Shown piece after piece: positions 1 through 12,800 of a stretch of DNA of 64,000 nt. The notes under the pieces are model-generated. The model worked only from the letters and a program-made list of their open reading frames with translations, was not told the origin of the DNA and made no database searches. Source of the DNA: Congeria kusceri (Eukaryota; Mollusca; Bivalvia; Myida; Dreissenidae); assembly GCA_027627225.1 (NCBI GenBank), contig CM051036.1, forward strand, positions 36,354,426 through 36,418,425, written 5' to 3'. Numbering within the stretch: the first letter of the stretch is position 1; each line of letters begins with the position of its first letter. The translations under genes and the position numbers were made by a program.

Positions 1-454
1 ACATACCAAATATGAAACCTCTAGGCCTTGCGGTTTCAGAGGAGACGATTTTTAAAGTCATTTTGCTATATAAGTCTATATAAACCATGTGACCCCTGGG
101 GCGTGGCCAGCTTTAACCCCAGGGGCATCATTTGAACAATCTTAGTAGAGGACCACTAGAGGATGTCACATATCAAATATGAAAGCACTGAGCCTTGCGG
201 TTTCATAGGATAAGATTTTTACAGTTTTCACTTTGTAAATCTATTTTTAGCTCTGGTGACCTACATATGCAGCGGACCGGAAAGATTTGAACAACTTTGA
301 AAGAGGTCCACCCAAGGATAATTCCTGTGAAGTTTGGTGAAAACCTGCCAAGCGGTTTAGGAGATGTTGTTTGAATGAAAAGTTGACGACGCACGCACGC
401 ACGCACACACGCACACACGCACGACGGACAACGGGCGATCACAAAAGCTCACCA
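1..454. repeat. Tail of a preceding tandem unit (Helitron-like array end)
   Basis: This stretch is the same as 20184-20637, the end of unit 1. It holds about two copies of a roughly 168-bp repeat (recognisable by GGCCTTGCGGTTTCA and GAGGACCACTA) and a CACG-rich tract, and it stops at GCTCACCA. The sequence then switches to the start of unit 1 (CTCTTATTGATACAG). Because the same junction recurs at 20637/20638, this is best read as the end of another full unit lying to the left of the window. Confidence 0.85.
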
Positions 455-676
455 CTCTTATTGATACAGAATGCCCAGAAGAATAACGAATTGAATAATT
501 ATGAAAGCATTCAGGACTGCATTTTTTCTCTCATGACAGTAACATGAACGAACCATGGGACGTAGTATTTTGTAAAATGCATGTACATGTATACATAAAT
601 AATCAGTAAAAAAAAACCTTCGGCTTCATTATATTGTTTGTATACTCGAAAAAAGGTCAGCACAATGTTAAAATAC

Positions 677-915
677 ATGATGATGATGATGATGATGACG
701 ATGACGATGATGACGGTGATGGTGATGATGAAAATGATGCATACGATGATGATGATTATGATAATGATGATGATGATGCTGATGATGTGATGAACAGTAT
801 TAATACAATGATGAGGAGGACTGGATGAGGATGACTGTGATGATGATGATGATAATGATAATGATGACGATGATGATGATGATTATTATTATTATGATGA
901 TGATGGTGATTATGA
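677..915 (+). repeat. GAT/GAC trinucleotide microsatellite
   Basis: This is an imperfect run of GAT with GAC, GGT and AAT variants. It is open in several frames, and the Asp-rich reading frame across it is a by-product of the repeat. The unit-2 copy at 20860 is two triplets longer, which accounts for 6 bp of offset change between units. Confidence 0.9.
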
Positions 916-1899
916 CTGTGAATAAGTCTTACGTTTTGTGGATATGATTAAGGGTCTTTCTTGAAAATACGCCAATTTTGCCAATACATGAGTGCGCCAA
1001 CTCTTATCTCCCATATGAGATGAGGTCTCATTCTTAGCGTCCACGGACGACCAGGCGTCTTTTAGTCAGTGCCCGGTGTGTAACACCTAGTACTAGTATA
1101 CTGCACCAAAGTCTTGTACATGCGAAAGACGATTAAGTGCGTTGGGGAATATACCGGTCGTAGGCCTTAAACCTGCGACTCAGAGTTATTAAACCAGCAT
1201 ATTCACACTTGGCCACGGAACCGCCACGCTTTTGTCAAAATGTTTACTGCAGTTTATAAGCGGCGTACGCCCCCCTCTAAAATTGTCCAAACATTTGGTT
1301 TTTAAACCTCACAATATCATTCTAAAAATATATGCATGTTGATGCCAATGACGTGTTGTTCAATCAATTTATTATATTAATCAAACCTATTATTTGGTAT
1401 TTTCATCAAATTGTTCCTGTTTTGATACCTATTCCAACGTAAGAAAAATCAAACACTGTTTGTTGGTAGCGTTTTTCAGTTACTGAATTTTCGCCCCTCT
1501 AACTCAGATCCTGGATCGGCGCCTGAGTATCTTCTGTACCCTACTTCTGAGTCAAACAAACATTTAACCAAAACACATGGATGATGTACTAGTATGTTAT
1601 TTTGAAATATATAAATCATGGGTTTATATTTATTTAAACTATTGAAAGTATACCGCAGGATCAAATAAATAAATCTTATTACAGAACTAAATTCTTAAAG
1701 GTAGTGATCTCCCGTTGTGCATAATGTGACAAGGTCTAATATTGGATGAGAAATTATCATGTGTACTCTTGTATTTTTGTAATAATAATAATTTATAACG
1801 TAGTGGATATATTTTATTTGACTGCAGCATTGTGCCGTCTAATATATTAAATACGCTTCAGCTTGGCATCTTTATTCAGACATTTGGATGAATATAAAC
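916..1899. other. No gene seen (also 21105-22088)
   Basis: This is AT-rich sequence without a convincing reading frame on either strand. Short open frames here lack homology that I recognise and lack splice signals. The unit-2 copy is essentially identical. Confidence 0.5.
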
Positions 1900-4800
1900 T
1901 AACAAGAGGGCCATAATGGCCCAAAGCGCACACCCGAGTACTGCCAACGACAGAGACCAGCTCTGATATCGTAATGTTATCACCTACAAAATGACCCACA
2001 TCAGACAGATATCTTACTGAAGTTAACATGGCAATCGACGGGCGCTAAACACTATACAGATGCCTGTCCGGCGTACTTCTGTTATTTACCTGGCAATTTA
2101 CAGGTGCGCTGCAGATGCGTTTACGGTCGAAACTGTTGGGACCACGACGAACAACAAGCAGTCGGTGATCATCGGTCCATCGTGCCTAATCACGTTTACA
2201 TTACACAAAGGTTCATCCAATCTCTGCCATCACACGAGGTTCAAAAATCCAGCTGAATTCCATATACGGTGCTTTGTTATTATTTTTACAGAACAATAAT
2301 GTAAGCAGTTGTAATTGGCAGCTATAAAGACATCTGTCAGCGTTAAGGACTAGGATAAGGACTAGTCAATCAAGCAGACCATTGTACAGGATGTATTTGC
2401 ATTTTTATTGTGTTGCAGGTCTGATAAATGATGTTTAGCTTACTAGTTAACAGCTAGAATACATGTACTAAAACCAATTAACCGGTTTCTGAAATACTAT
2501 TTGTTGCAATCCCTTGTGAAAAGTGAAGACTTTATCCTGAACATAGTCCAGTTTTTGCTTAGTGTCACAAACAAGGGCCAATAACTCTGTTGTTTGTACC
2601 CCAACCCTGGGCAATTCGTTGGTTTAATATGAGATTGTATGGTCATACACAATATGTGCAAGTTTGATTAAGATTATATGACCAATGAAATGTCTGTGTT
2701 GCACCAAGTCCATTTTTTTTTCAAGTTTTCTTATAAAACGGGGAATTAGCTCTAGTGTTCCTGTTTCTATCTGGCCCATCATTGCACCCAGATGAGATCT
2801 TATGGTCATACACAAACTACATGCAAGTTTAGTCAACAAGGAATGAAAAGTTAATTCTCTAAGGAGACTGAATGCCAATTGTTGACAAATTATGGACTTG
2901 TTTTACAAACAAGGGGCAATAACTCTTTCTGGCCCATATTGGACTTCGTCTGAGACCTTATGGTCATACACAAACAGTGCAAGTTTGGTTTAAATTAGAC
3001 AAAACAAGAGGGCCGTAAGGCCCTGGGTCGCTCACATAAGGCGCTTGGCTAGTTTTTCACACCCGAACAAAATGTTCCGAGCAAGTTTCATGTTGTTTGG
3101 GCAATCAATGTGGCCTCTACAGTGTTCACAAGCTTTTAATTCAATTTGCCCTAGTGCCCTTCTTTTGCTTTGTGACACCACATGACCCACTTTCGAACTC
3201 ATCCAAGATAATATTGGAAACAAGAGGACCATGATGGCCCAAAGCGCTCACCTGAGAACTGGCACAGATGAAAACCATACTGTTGTGGTAAGTTTCGAAA
3301 TTGAGGTATCTGAACAATACACATGTTTCTGCAAAGGGGGATAGGATCGGTTTGATTTAAAACATCGGTTAGAGCAATGGGCTAACTAAATTTAGTACGA
3401 GTTATGTGCGGTGTTTTTGCTTATGGTTCTCAAATCATTTTTCTCAATATTCTTACCTGACCATTTTTCATTAAGTTAGTGACAATTCTGGAAAATGCAG
3501 AAAAAGTAGATTTTGATGTCTTTTTCGCAGACACGTTTGGAGAACTAGTTGTAATGCCATTATAGTGATGGCTGAGCTAAAATGTCAAGTTTTGCTTTTT
3601 CTTTGATAATTTTCTGGCCAATGATGATACATGATGTTAATGCAGGCTCTGAAGCCATCAATGTTGCATGTACAAATAACTGCATGTAAGGTTGTGCAAG
3701 CCAATCATTGATAACTTGTTAATGTTTTTTTTCCAAACACCAGTGGCAATAACTCCGGTGTTTCTGGTCCAATCTTGCTTATATTCGACTTCACCTATAA
3801 TCTCACGTTCATGGACAAACTGTGCACGACTGGTGAAGATTGAATGGAAAAAAATGAAGTCTCTATCCTGAATAATAACCATTTTTGTATATTTTTTTTC
3901 AAAAACAAAGGGCAATAAATTCGGTGTTTCTGGTCCGATTTTGCTTATATTCGACTTCACCGTGAATATTATGCTCATATACAAACTGCGCATGATTGGT
4001 GAAGATTGGATGAACTATTAATATTAAGTCTCTATCCTGAATAATGCCCATTTTTGTATTATTTTACAAACAAAGGGAAATAACTCCGGTGTTTATGGCC
4101 CGATGTTGCTTATATTCAATTTGGCCTGTAATCTTATGGTCATAGACAAGATATGCAAGATTAATGAAGATTGGATTAAAAATGAAGTGTCTATTCTGAA
4201 TAATGTCCATTTTTGCATATTTTTTCACAAACAAAGGGCAATAACTCCAGTGTTTCTGGACCGATCTTGCTAATATTTAATTTTAATTGTAATCTAATGG
4301 TCATAAACGAACTGTGCAAAAATGGTGAAGATTGAATGAAAAATGAAGTCTCTATCATGAATAAATTCAAATTTGGTATTGTTTTTACATAACAAAGGGC
4401 AATAACTCCGGTGTTTGAAACACGATCTGGCCCATTTTTGGCGTCTGCTGAGATCTGGTGGTCATACACAAACTGTAAGTTTGGTTAAGATTGGATGAAA
4501 AATAAAGTCTGTATGTTGGAAAAGGCATTTTTGTAATTTTTGCATGAAAAAGGGGCAATGTTACTGGTGTGATTTGGCCCAATAACAATCCCGTCCGCAA
4601 TTTTAAGGTGATACACAAACTGTGCAAGTTTGGTTAAGATTGGATAAAAAGTCTCTATCGTCAGAACGAAACAAATTGTTGACGGGACATGGACGACCAA
4701 TAGCTCAATGAGCACTTCGTGCTCAGGTGAGCTAAAATTGTTCTCGGAAAATTTAATGAAGATTGGGCAATAAATGCGTTAAAAGTGTGTTCACAAGGTA

Positions 4801-5270
4801 AATGTTGACGACGAACGACGTACGACGAACAAAAGGCGATCACAAAAGATGTGCTCAGGTGAGCTAAAACGAAGTCTCTATCCTCCGCATCGTCCATTCT
4901 TGGCATTTTTTCTCACAAACAAGGTGCAATAACTCTGGTGTTTGTACCCCAATCTAGGTCATTTGGATTGTTTTGAAAGCTTACAGTCATAAACATGTTG
5001 TGCAGTTTTTGGCCGAGATCAGATGAAAAAAAAGAAGAAGTCTGTATGTTGCACAAAGTCCATTTGCAGTTTTTCTCATGAAAAAGGGGTAATAACTCTT
5101 CCTGGCCCGATCTGGCTCATTATCGAACTTCGCCGAGATGTTATGGTCATACACAAACTGTGCAAATTTGGTGAAGATTGAATGAAAAGTGAAGTATCTA
5201 TAGCGTCCGCGAGCCCAATTGTTTACGCATACGGACGGCGGACGCCGGAGGACAGTCCCCCTATACCAAT
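1900..5270 (+). mobile_element. Cluster of Helitron-like (HINE-type) elements with tandem-repeat cores, unit 1
   Basis: Three left ends carry an ACAAGAGG..GGCCC hairpin, at about 1900, 3003 and 3219. Two right ends have GTGCTCAGGTGAGCTAA, ending at 4735 and 4867. The element 3219-4735 is complete. It has a hairpin and GCTCACCTGAG at the left, and a GAGCAC/GTGCTC hairpin, CTCAGGTGAGC and a terminal CTAA at the right, so GCTCACCTGAG and CTCAGGTGAGC form subterminal inverted repeats. The core is degenerate tandem repeats with landmarks GGGCAATAACTC and TTATGGTCATACACAAACTG. A 3' hairpin just before CTRR and subterminal inverted repeats are features of non-autonomous Helitron/Helentron elements. 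No Rep/helicase is present. The many short minus-strand frames here are repeat by-products. Confidence 0.65.
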
Positions 5271-6330
5271 ACTCAACATGTAAGTCAAATAAATTGAAAA
5301 AATTGAACAATAATAATGTTGTTTCCATATGTTTATCTTTACGATAAATGTTAACTTGATGGTATTTGTTTTATATCCATGTTTATTCGCATGTGTTGGG
5401 ACAATACCTGTAACTATTCTGCATATACAAATAACAAAAACGTTTACTGTAAAAGTATATTTAATAACAATATTAAAATCATTATCGAGATAATCAATAA
5501 CAATATTAAAATTATTATCAAAGAATATTTCAACAAAACGTTTGGAAAGCATGACAACGGCACATTAAAATATACGTATCAAATACTCGCAGCAATCTTT
5601 GATTTATAGTAATAATGAAGTATTTAAAATAAATTAAAATATAAATCAACCGCATCGCTGTCATACAAAACAGTATTCAAACTGGCAAAACTGCAAAACG
5701 TTCACCTATTACAGCCGGCTTAAACTGAAAGTTTTTTTTTTTTTAGTTGTCTGGGACTAAAACGAAAACACGTATTGATTCTTATTAGTCGGTAAAAGTT
5801 AGTATTATTAAGATAGGGAACAAATATATTTATTATATTCTTAACCGCAATTAATGCCCACGATTTAAAATACACGATAACACGCAATGTTTGGTACAGA
5901 TACAGATAGTATACAACAATAAGCAACATGAATAAAATCGTTTATAAGTGCATGTGGTAGACTTGTGTCTTTGGCACACATCTAGAATCAGGAGTCAGCC
6001 TCGCAGCGAAGAAAAACAGGAATATAATTATAGACGTATTTAAGTTCAGTTAACTTTATTAGAAATTGCTATTTCGGCTGTGTTTTTATTCATGGCCTTA
6101 ACGTCAAGTGTCATCAAATGTGAGCATTACAAGGTTAATTACCTGATTTCACCGCTGATTTTGAACACGTTAGTTTATATTTCATTAATTTTACACATGG
6201 CAATTTGTGAACACGGAGTTACTACTCCTCGCCATGCACCATATAGACTGGCCATGCACACTGGGACCCGGCCTTCGAACGCAGAGACAAACACGATCAT
6301 GGCACCAGACTACTTTCTTATTCGGGCTAT
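5271..6330. other. 3' flank of CycA-1, AT-rich, no other gene
   Basis: This stretch contains an AT-rich direct repeat (AATAACAATATTAAAAT twice, 5460-5530) and a T tract at 5733. On the minus strand an AATAAA (TTTATT at 6055-6060) lies about 270 nt downstream of the CycA-1 stop and is a plausible poly(A) signal. The plus-strand open frame from 6080 overlaps CycA exon 4 in antisense and is not credible as a gene. Unit-2 copy: 25460-26519, with the poly(A) candidate at 26244-26249. Confidence 0.5.
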
Positions 6331-9300
6331 TTACGTCATCCAATCAGCTGCGACCTTGGCGACTGTAAACGGCTTGTCTGGTTTGCTGACTGTGCTTTTC
6401 GAGATCAAAACTGGTCGAACCGGTCTATCGTTTTCGTCTGTTTCAACCCCAAGGATCTGCTTTAGGACCCACATTCCGCGCAGGACCTTTCCGAACACCA
6501 CGTGCTTTTCGTCCAACCACCACGTGTTCTTGGCGGTGATGAAGAACTGACACGTGTTCGTATTCGGACCTGAAAACAAGCAAAAACGCGCACGTGTTAC
6601 TTGAAGATACTGTTACTATAGAAACAAAGAAGACTCTTATTTACTAATAACTATGCTGATTTATGTACAGATTAAACATATACATGTACATGTAGTGTAT
6701 CCACTTAGCGATCAACTAACGGATTTACGCGACTTTCGTTCCTACAATATCAGGGCTCGCATCAAGGAAAGTTTGGGAGTAATTTATTTCCAGTATTTGT
6801 CACAGGACTTCCAAACTTGCAGCCATGGAAGTTGCAGAACTTCCAAAATTTCAGCCATGGAAGTTCCATCATGTAAGGATGAACACTTAAGAAGAAAAAT
6901 TAAGTAATTTATCTAAATGTATATCTCTTCACTGAATAAATTGGCATATTAACACTTGATGAAAGAGAACTGGCCTTAAAAACACCCTGAATGTTATACA
7001 TTACTTAATTTCATTTCTCAAATGCTCAGGAGTCAGGACTTATGTAGCACAATACTGTCAAAACTTCCAAACTTCCAAATATTATGAGATAAACTTCCAA
7101 AATCAGAGACGCCAGGAAGTTCAAACTTACAGTTTTCAAAAGTTAATGAAAGCTCTAAATATGTTACATCGAAAATTGACTTCCGAAACACTGCAGGGGA
7201 GGCAACTACGCTTTCCCTTCCAAGGCCAAAGGGAAGCTAAAAGAAATTGGGCCATATTCAACACATTCAAATGTTGGGGGATATGCTTCATGAAAGACAT
7301 ATATAGGGTATATAGTGAAATCTTAAAGTTTCAAGTACCCGTGGACGGATGCATGCCATTCAAATTATCATATTGTAAGAACAGTGTCAGACAGAAGCTA
7401 CGACGCTGGTACCTGCGTTCGCCATGCTGATCCATCCCGCACCATAGTGGGCCAGGGCGAAGCCTTCGTCGTCGAATCGGCCCCCGTAGATGCTTGTCTC
7501 CCCTGATCCGTTGCCATGGACGACGTCACCGCCTGGAGGAGGAAGCACATGATTGGTGGGCGTGTTTGTAAGCAATAAACATAGTGGATTTACTAGACAG
7601 TTATTTTGCTCGGGCAACGTTGTTTTTTTTTCACCGAAGTCCCGAGGGTAAATGGCCTAATTACGTAGCCCAAAGCTTGCCGTTAAAGTTTTGAGCCACT
7701 GGACTCAAAACACTTTAATTGGTTTTATTATTTTCGAAATCTCTCTTAACGTACCGTATTTACCCGATGTATTGGGGCACCCTAAATATTGGGACACCCC
7801 TATTTTTCGGAAAAATATCTTTTGAGTCCCTTAATATTGGGACACTTTTGAAACTTGAATTTGTTCTTGTCCCTAAATATTGGGACACAAAAATATAATG
7901 GTAAATTGTCTTCAGTTTTGCCAGTTTAAAATAAATATCTCTCGAATTCAATATGATAGAAGTAGAGTAGTAGTATCAGAGTAGTATAGATCTACTGTAC
8001 ACCGTATGTTGCAATAGATTTGCTGCAAATAATAAGAGTGTACCCCTTTTATATAATAAAAATACAAAGACTACCGTTTTCAACATTTTAATACATGTAT
8101 TACGTCATGTGCGTAAAATGATATTCATATTAAAATTTTTATTGAACCTCTTATAACAAACTATAAAATTGTCAATTAATGTCAATTTACAGTCACCAGT
8201 ATTAGGGTAACTACCCGGTAGTATGTGATAATCGTCGGGTCTCTCATGAAGCCAATTAGTGTGCCACATGCGGCGTTCTTATCGCTAAATAAACACGTAT
8301 AGGGCCTGTTTAATGGACCCGTGGTGCAAACTGTGTACTAACACGCTATACTACCCGGTGTTCTTAACGTACACGCTCCACTCAGTTAAGCACGCGGCAT
8401 GACGACAATCGGTGTGTGTGTGAAAATACATAGGGTCGAATATTACCCTATATTTTGGGACACATTTTATGGAAAAAAAATTTATGACCCATTATATTGG
8501 GACAAGGAAAAATTGAATTATTTTGAAGTGTCCCAATACATAGGGTAAATACGGTATTACAAACACTAACACTGAAATTATAAGGTCAATAACTATGCTT
8601 ACGGTAAGAATTAATTTTAAAACTCTAATGAATTATGTATTTAAGTTTTACTTTTATTTTGTTACAGTTACCCCATATTCATTTTTGTCTACAGTCGACA
8701 GGGTTGAAAATTTGATCCAGCGTATGTATAGTTTTACCTTGAACCATGAATTCATCGATCACTCGATGAAAAGGGCTGCCGGTGTATCCATAGCCCTCCT
8801 TGGTGTCGCCAGACGCCAGCTTCACGAAGTTTTCCACCGTGCGTGGCGCCGCCATACGGAAAAGCCCGAAGTCGATACTTCCGGCATCGATGTCGCCGAT
8901 AGTGATGTCAAAAGTCACGAGGTCGGTGACTAGGGCGTCGCTGTCGTCATTTGCCTGAATGGAGAAGTCAACGACATAAAAGCAAAGTTTCCAATGGGGT
9001 CTACGTAAGGCATTGTCGCTATGGTCGAACATGCTCGCGCTCCACCAACAGCCACGACCCCCCGCCCCGCTCGCTTACTCAAGGCTCCCAAGAGAGCTCT
9101 CCCTATCAATGTTTTTTAGTTTAAAGTGTCTGTAATAATGGGAGTATGCTTGTGAAAGGCTGACCGTCTGTATCTTTATAAATAAATAGCCAGGAGAAAG
9201 GTAAAGGTTCGGTTTATAGTCTGCTACGATATACATCATCAGCCGACTTTCACATTTACCTCCCCGATCACTGGGTCATAAGTCGTCCGATAACAGTATG

Positions 9301-11254
9301 CAGCCACGGCCCATTGGCTTTTTTCCCTCATTTATACACTTGGGTGGATTGGAAAAGCAAGCTTATAACATAGGTGAGCAGAAACCGTGCCATAAGGAAA
9401 AGAGTTGACTGACAGCGCTACAACCACCCGTGTAACTGTTATAAGGGCCAAACCAATGAGATCCATCTAAATAATATTCTTTTTGTACGTTGTTCTAAAT
9501 ATTACAAGGATAATTTAAGAATGTTCATAACTGTTGACCCGTTGTTGCTCTTTTTCCAGACATACCCGGTAACCTCTTTAATGCGAGTTTCATGCAGTAC
9601 TGTAAAACCATTATTATTCGTCGGACACTAATTTTCGTGGATTTTCGTGGGTCAGCTCAACCACAAATTCAAATGTACGACTAACGTTTATGTCCGAAGT
9701 CTTATATCCGAAATTATTAGTATCTGCTCTACTGTGACGTCAGACAAAAGGGACGCAACTACTTTTGACCCATGTTTGGGTGATTGTGTCACCTCCCTTG
9801 ATAATTATTTACTGTGAATACTGACATGATGTTAAATTATACTTCAACTATGTTTGAAAAAATAAATAATTGTATGATGTTTCCTTCTTTAAAGAACATA
9901 TAATACTGACAGAATATTTGAAAGGTACAGATTGCTCAATTGTCCCTCACGTATCGATATTCGCAGTTTGTCACTTGTTAATTGTCATGCGCTTAACTGG
10001 CTTCGTGTCAAACTGCCATTAATAGGACCCATTTTTTTATTACAATTATACAAGACACTATGGGTACCACTATTAATTGGACTGTCTATTGCGATACTGG
10101 TATATTGCACCAAAGTTTAATCCCGGTAATTGGTATGTTGTTGTTACACTAGGGACCACATTATCGCGAGATTGAGAGGATAAGATACGGACAATGCGGG
10201 TAATTGACACGTTGTTGTTTTAGCGGATGTCAACTGAGCACAAGGGTTGTTAGAATAACAAAAAGCACATAGCCTAGAAACAGTATTTTTTTGAGGTTTT
10301 TGGCAAAAAATCGCAATCCACGAATTTAAGATCCAACGAAAATGCCCGATTTAACGAATCCGTGAAATTTCATGTCAACGGAATTAAATGAATACACAGT
10401 ATACGCCATATGAAACGTAAGAGCTTAGTGACACAGAGCAAAATAAAGAAAAAAATACGTGCATATACATGTATTTTATATTTGTCATTAATATTTTGAA
10501 TCAGTTATAAATTAAAAATGTATTCAACTTTTATGTGTCGACAAGCCCAGTCGGGAGGAGGGGATATACAACAAAACTTGTATCCAATATAACAGACACA
10601 GACTGACTCCCATTATAATTTGACTTCAATAAAACGCGAATATCTTATCCCACAAATTGTCACAAGCCATTACGCTGTAATACCAACTTATAAGAGCATT
10701 GATGGTATGTTGTTATAAACGAGATTGTATAGGATACACGTTAAGCGGTTAGAATACGTTTTGGCGTTTATTCAAGTCTTGTAATACAGTTGTAAAGACT
10801 TAACATATGAACGGTGAACCGCCTATACATATAGTTTGGACGTGTGTGTTGGGAATAAGATAAAGCATTACACCACATTAAAACATCTGGAACTTCATTG
10901 CCACATTTCTGAAGTTAACATTGTTGTGTTTCGCTTCACCATTCAGGCGTAAATAAGCTGTCATCTTGAAATTGTTTCCAACATGCTTCATGATTACTGA
11001 GATCACAAATAACTTCATGTTAACAAGGCGTTTCTTTTTCAGTGAGTAATATCCGGACGGTTGATTTTTTTGTAAACGAATAACGATTACATGTGTTTAA
11101 ACTTAAAACTCAAGTAGTGAAGTATTGAATGCGCTTTAAGATAAATCGATACAACATGCGGGTATTTTTGATCGTACAATGTTCTTACATGATACAGGTC
11201 GCTTATCATCAGAAACATAGATCCAAAGTACACGCAGTAATAAACGACCTCCAT
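6331..11254 (-). CDS. CycA-1: secreted cyclophilin (peptidyl-prolyl cis-trans isomerase), 4 exons
   Basis: The coding exons on the minus strand are 11254-11189, 8954-8738, 7532-7413 and 6569-6331 (66+217+120+239 = 642 bp, 213 aa plus TAA). All introns are GT..AG and phases match (0, then two split Gly codons). The start is the ATG in CACCATGG, a strong Kozak context. An in-frame ATG at 11362 has a weaker context. Residues 1-22 form a hydrophobic signal-peptide-like segment; cleavage near YHA/ND is inferred. The rest is one cyclophilin domain. The family's active-site residues are all present: R86, F91, Q94, A132, Q142, F144, W152, L153, H157. Known family role: proline isomerisation and chaperoning; with a signal peptide and no KDEL-type tail, ER lumen or secretion is inferred. 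Unusual points are TC in place of the usual GS before Q142 and a diverged C-terminal tail. Intron 2 carries a TA-flanked element and intron 3 a block shared with CycB. Confidence 0.88.
6752..7145. repeat. Intron 3 block shared between CycA and CycB (CycA-1 copy)
   Basis: This stretch of about 400 bp is, by eye, close to 90% identical to 17098-17495 and 39400-39797, which lie in intron 3 of CycB. It is marked by repeated ACTTCC and GGAAGT motifs and CAGCCATGGAAGT, so it can fold on itself. The unit-2 CycA copy is 26941-27334. It has no open frame of note. It is either an unnamed repeat inserted in both introns or a remnant of the ancestral gene duplication kept alike by conversion or selection. 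Confidence 0.75.
7754..8554. mobile_element. TA-flanked TIR element in CycA-1 intron 2
   Basis: The left end CCGTATTTACCCGATGTATT is the imperfect reverse complement of the right end (AATACATAGGGTAAATACGG). TA lies on both sides (7752-7753 and 8555-8556), as expected of Tc1/mariner-like insertion. Subterminal sequence repeats TATTGGGACAC in inverted orientation. It is about 800 bp with no transposase, so non-autonomous. Unit-2 copy at 27943-28743. Confidence 0.7.
9598..10402. mobile_element. Possible TIR element in CycA-1 intron 1
   Basis: The ends TACTGTAAAACCATT and AATACACAGTA are weakly inverted (TACTGT/ACAGTA). Inner sequences such as AATTTTCGTGGATT and CACGAATTTAAG also mirror each other. 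There is no coding potential. The unit-2 copy spans 29797-32280 and is split by the 1.67-kb insertion. The boundaries are tentative. Confidence 0.35.
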
Positions 11255-12318
11255 GGTGCTCGTCGCTTGAATCAGGAATGAACACTGCGAAGTATCAGTG
11301 TGCCACGTGAAACGCCCGGATGTTAACTGCCACGTATACAACGCCAGCCAAACAAGGCTCATCAGGTTTCAAGATCGGGAGAGGCCCGGTTGGAAACTCC
11401 TGCATAAACAGCTTCTGCAGCCACCTGGGGCGTATCGGGAACCAAATCTTAAACCCTGTTGCAAGTGGTGTGATTATTCTTTGTTTCAGCTGATTTCCAT
11501 CTATCGAATGCTAGATTTTGTATACAAACAGGGCTGGATCCGTTTATTAATGTAGAGCTTTGGTGGACCCTTGAGTGGTTAGGGTATAGTTTCCTTCTGT
11601 ATGTGTTTCTGCAATATCCCCCCCCCCCTTGTTGCGCCACCAGCCGAGGTTTACAGTCCCACATAGTCGTAGGCTGCATTGTGTTAAAAATATCTAAACC
11701 CCCGTCGATGGCACTTGATGTTTAATGGGATGATGATCGCTAGAATGCATGTTCGCTAATGAATGAACAAACAGCAGATTGTTTGCAGCTTCGATCTACA
11801 CCTATCTATTTTTCCGTTAGGTTATATTGGTTTAGCTGTAAGTATGCGGCCCGTTTTGAGACATAACTTGAATCAGAACAAAGGGATTTCATGTGAGGCA
11901 TGCATCCTTGGCGGATGCTGAGTACTCTTACAGCATTCCTTGCATAAATATACGTACATTGTAACAGACGTGCGTGGACGTTTTCTACGATTAACTATCA
12001 ATATGCGGCACGTAATCTAATTTCTAGAACAGTGAAATTTCTTCGTAAAACTAAATATGTGAACATATCTCAACGCACGTGTCACTACGGTTCATTGTTT
12101 ATTTTATTCCTATCAAACATGTGGCCCGTATCTGATCTCTGGAACAGTGAAATTTCTCCGCATAACTAAATTTTGTGAATATGTCTCAACGTATTACTAT
12201 CATTCACTGTGTATGTTTGATAAATAAATACTTGCCTACTAAGTCTGTCTGTTTGTTTGTCTATTATGAAGGTACATGCCATGAACAATACAACAATTTG
12301 GTAAAAAAGGAGTCAACA
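11255..12318. other. 5' flank of CycA-1, no gene seen (unit-2 copy 33058-34124)
   Basis: This is presumably the promoter and 5' leader of CycA-1 on the minus strand. It contains a C homopolymer near 11621, longer in unit 2 near 33423, and a repeated motif GGAACAGTGAAATTTCT. I cannot place a transcription start. Open frames at 11298-11555 and 11449-11679 overlap exon 1 or the C tract and are not supported. Confidence 0.4.
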
Positions 12319-12800
12319 GGGCCCGTATTCACAAGCCAGAACCTATTTTTAGACTTAAGACTATTCACAAGCCAGAACCTATTCTTAGACTCAAGACTAT
12401 TCACAAGCCAGAACCTATTCTTAGACTTAAGACTATTCACAAGCCAGAACCTATTCTTAGACTTCAGACTATCCAGAACCTATTCTTAGACTTAAGACTA
12501 TTCACATACCAGAACCTATTCTTAGACTCAAGACTATTCACAAACCAGAACCTATTCTTAGACTTAAGACTATTCACAAACCAGAACCTATTCTTAGACT
12601 TAAGACTATTCACAAACCAGAACCTATTCTTAGACTTCAGACTAAGATTAAAAGAATATTCTTGAAACTGTATACATGTAGTTCAAGAGGGCTTTCATGT
12701 TGAATCTAACTTGGTATTAACCATCTCTAATTACAGCATTCTTTGTTCAGAGCGATTTGTTAGTGACATACTAGTTATCAATATTGGTACCCAGTATATT
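12319..12800. mobile_element. Left part of a MITE whose terminal repeat has expanded in tandem, unit 1
   Basis: GGGCCCGTATTCAC at 12319 matches the left end of the intact MITE at 55860-56115, and 12650-12780 matches that MITE's interior (TTGGTATT, CTCTAATTACAGCATTCTTT). Between them a 36-bp unit containing the terminal-repeat sequence CTATTCTTAGACTTAAGAC is repeated about nine times. The right terminal repeat was not found. Reading frames across the array are by-products of a period divisible by three. Confidence 0.7.

Noticed and set aside
634..828. Asp-rich open frame
   Set aside because: It is the translation of a GAT microsatellite; no start context, flanking exons or homology.
6080..6550. 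156-codon plus-strand frame
   Set aside because: It is antisense to CycA exon 4; the minus strand carries the cyclophilin domain with splice sites.
8595..8933. 112-codon plus-strand frame
   Set aside because: It is antisense to CycA exon 2.
11255..11362. Upstream in-frame ATG extending CycA-1 by 36 residues
   Set aside because: It has a pyrimidine at -3, while the inner ATG lies in CACCATGG and directly precedes the signal-peptide-like stretch.
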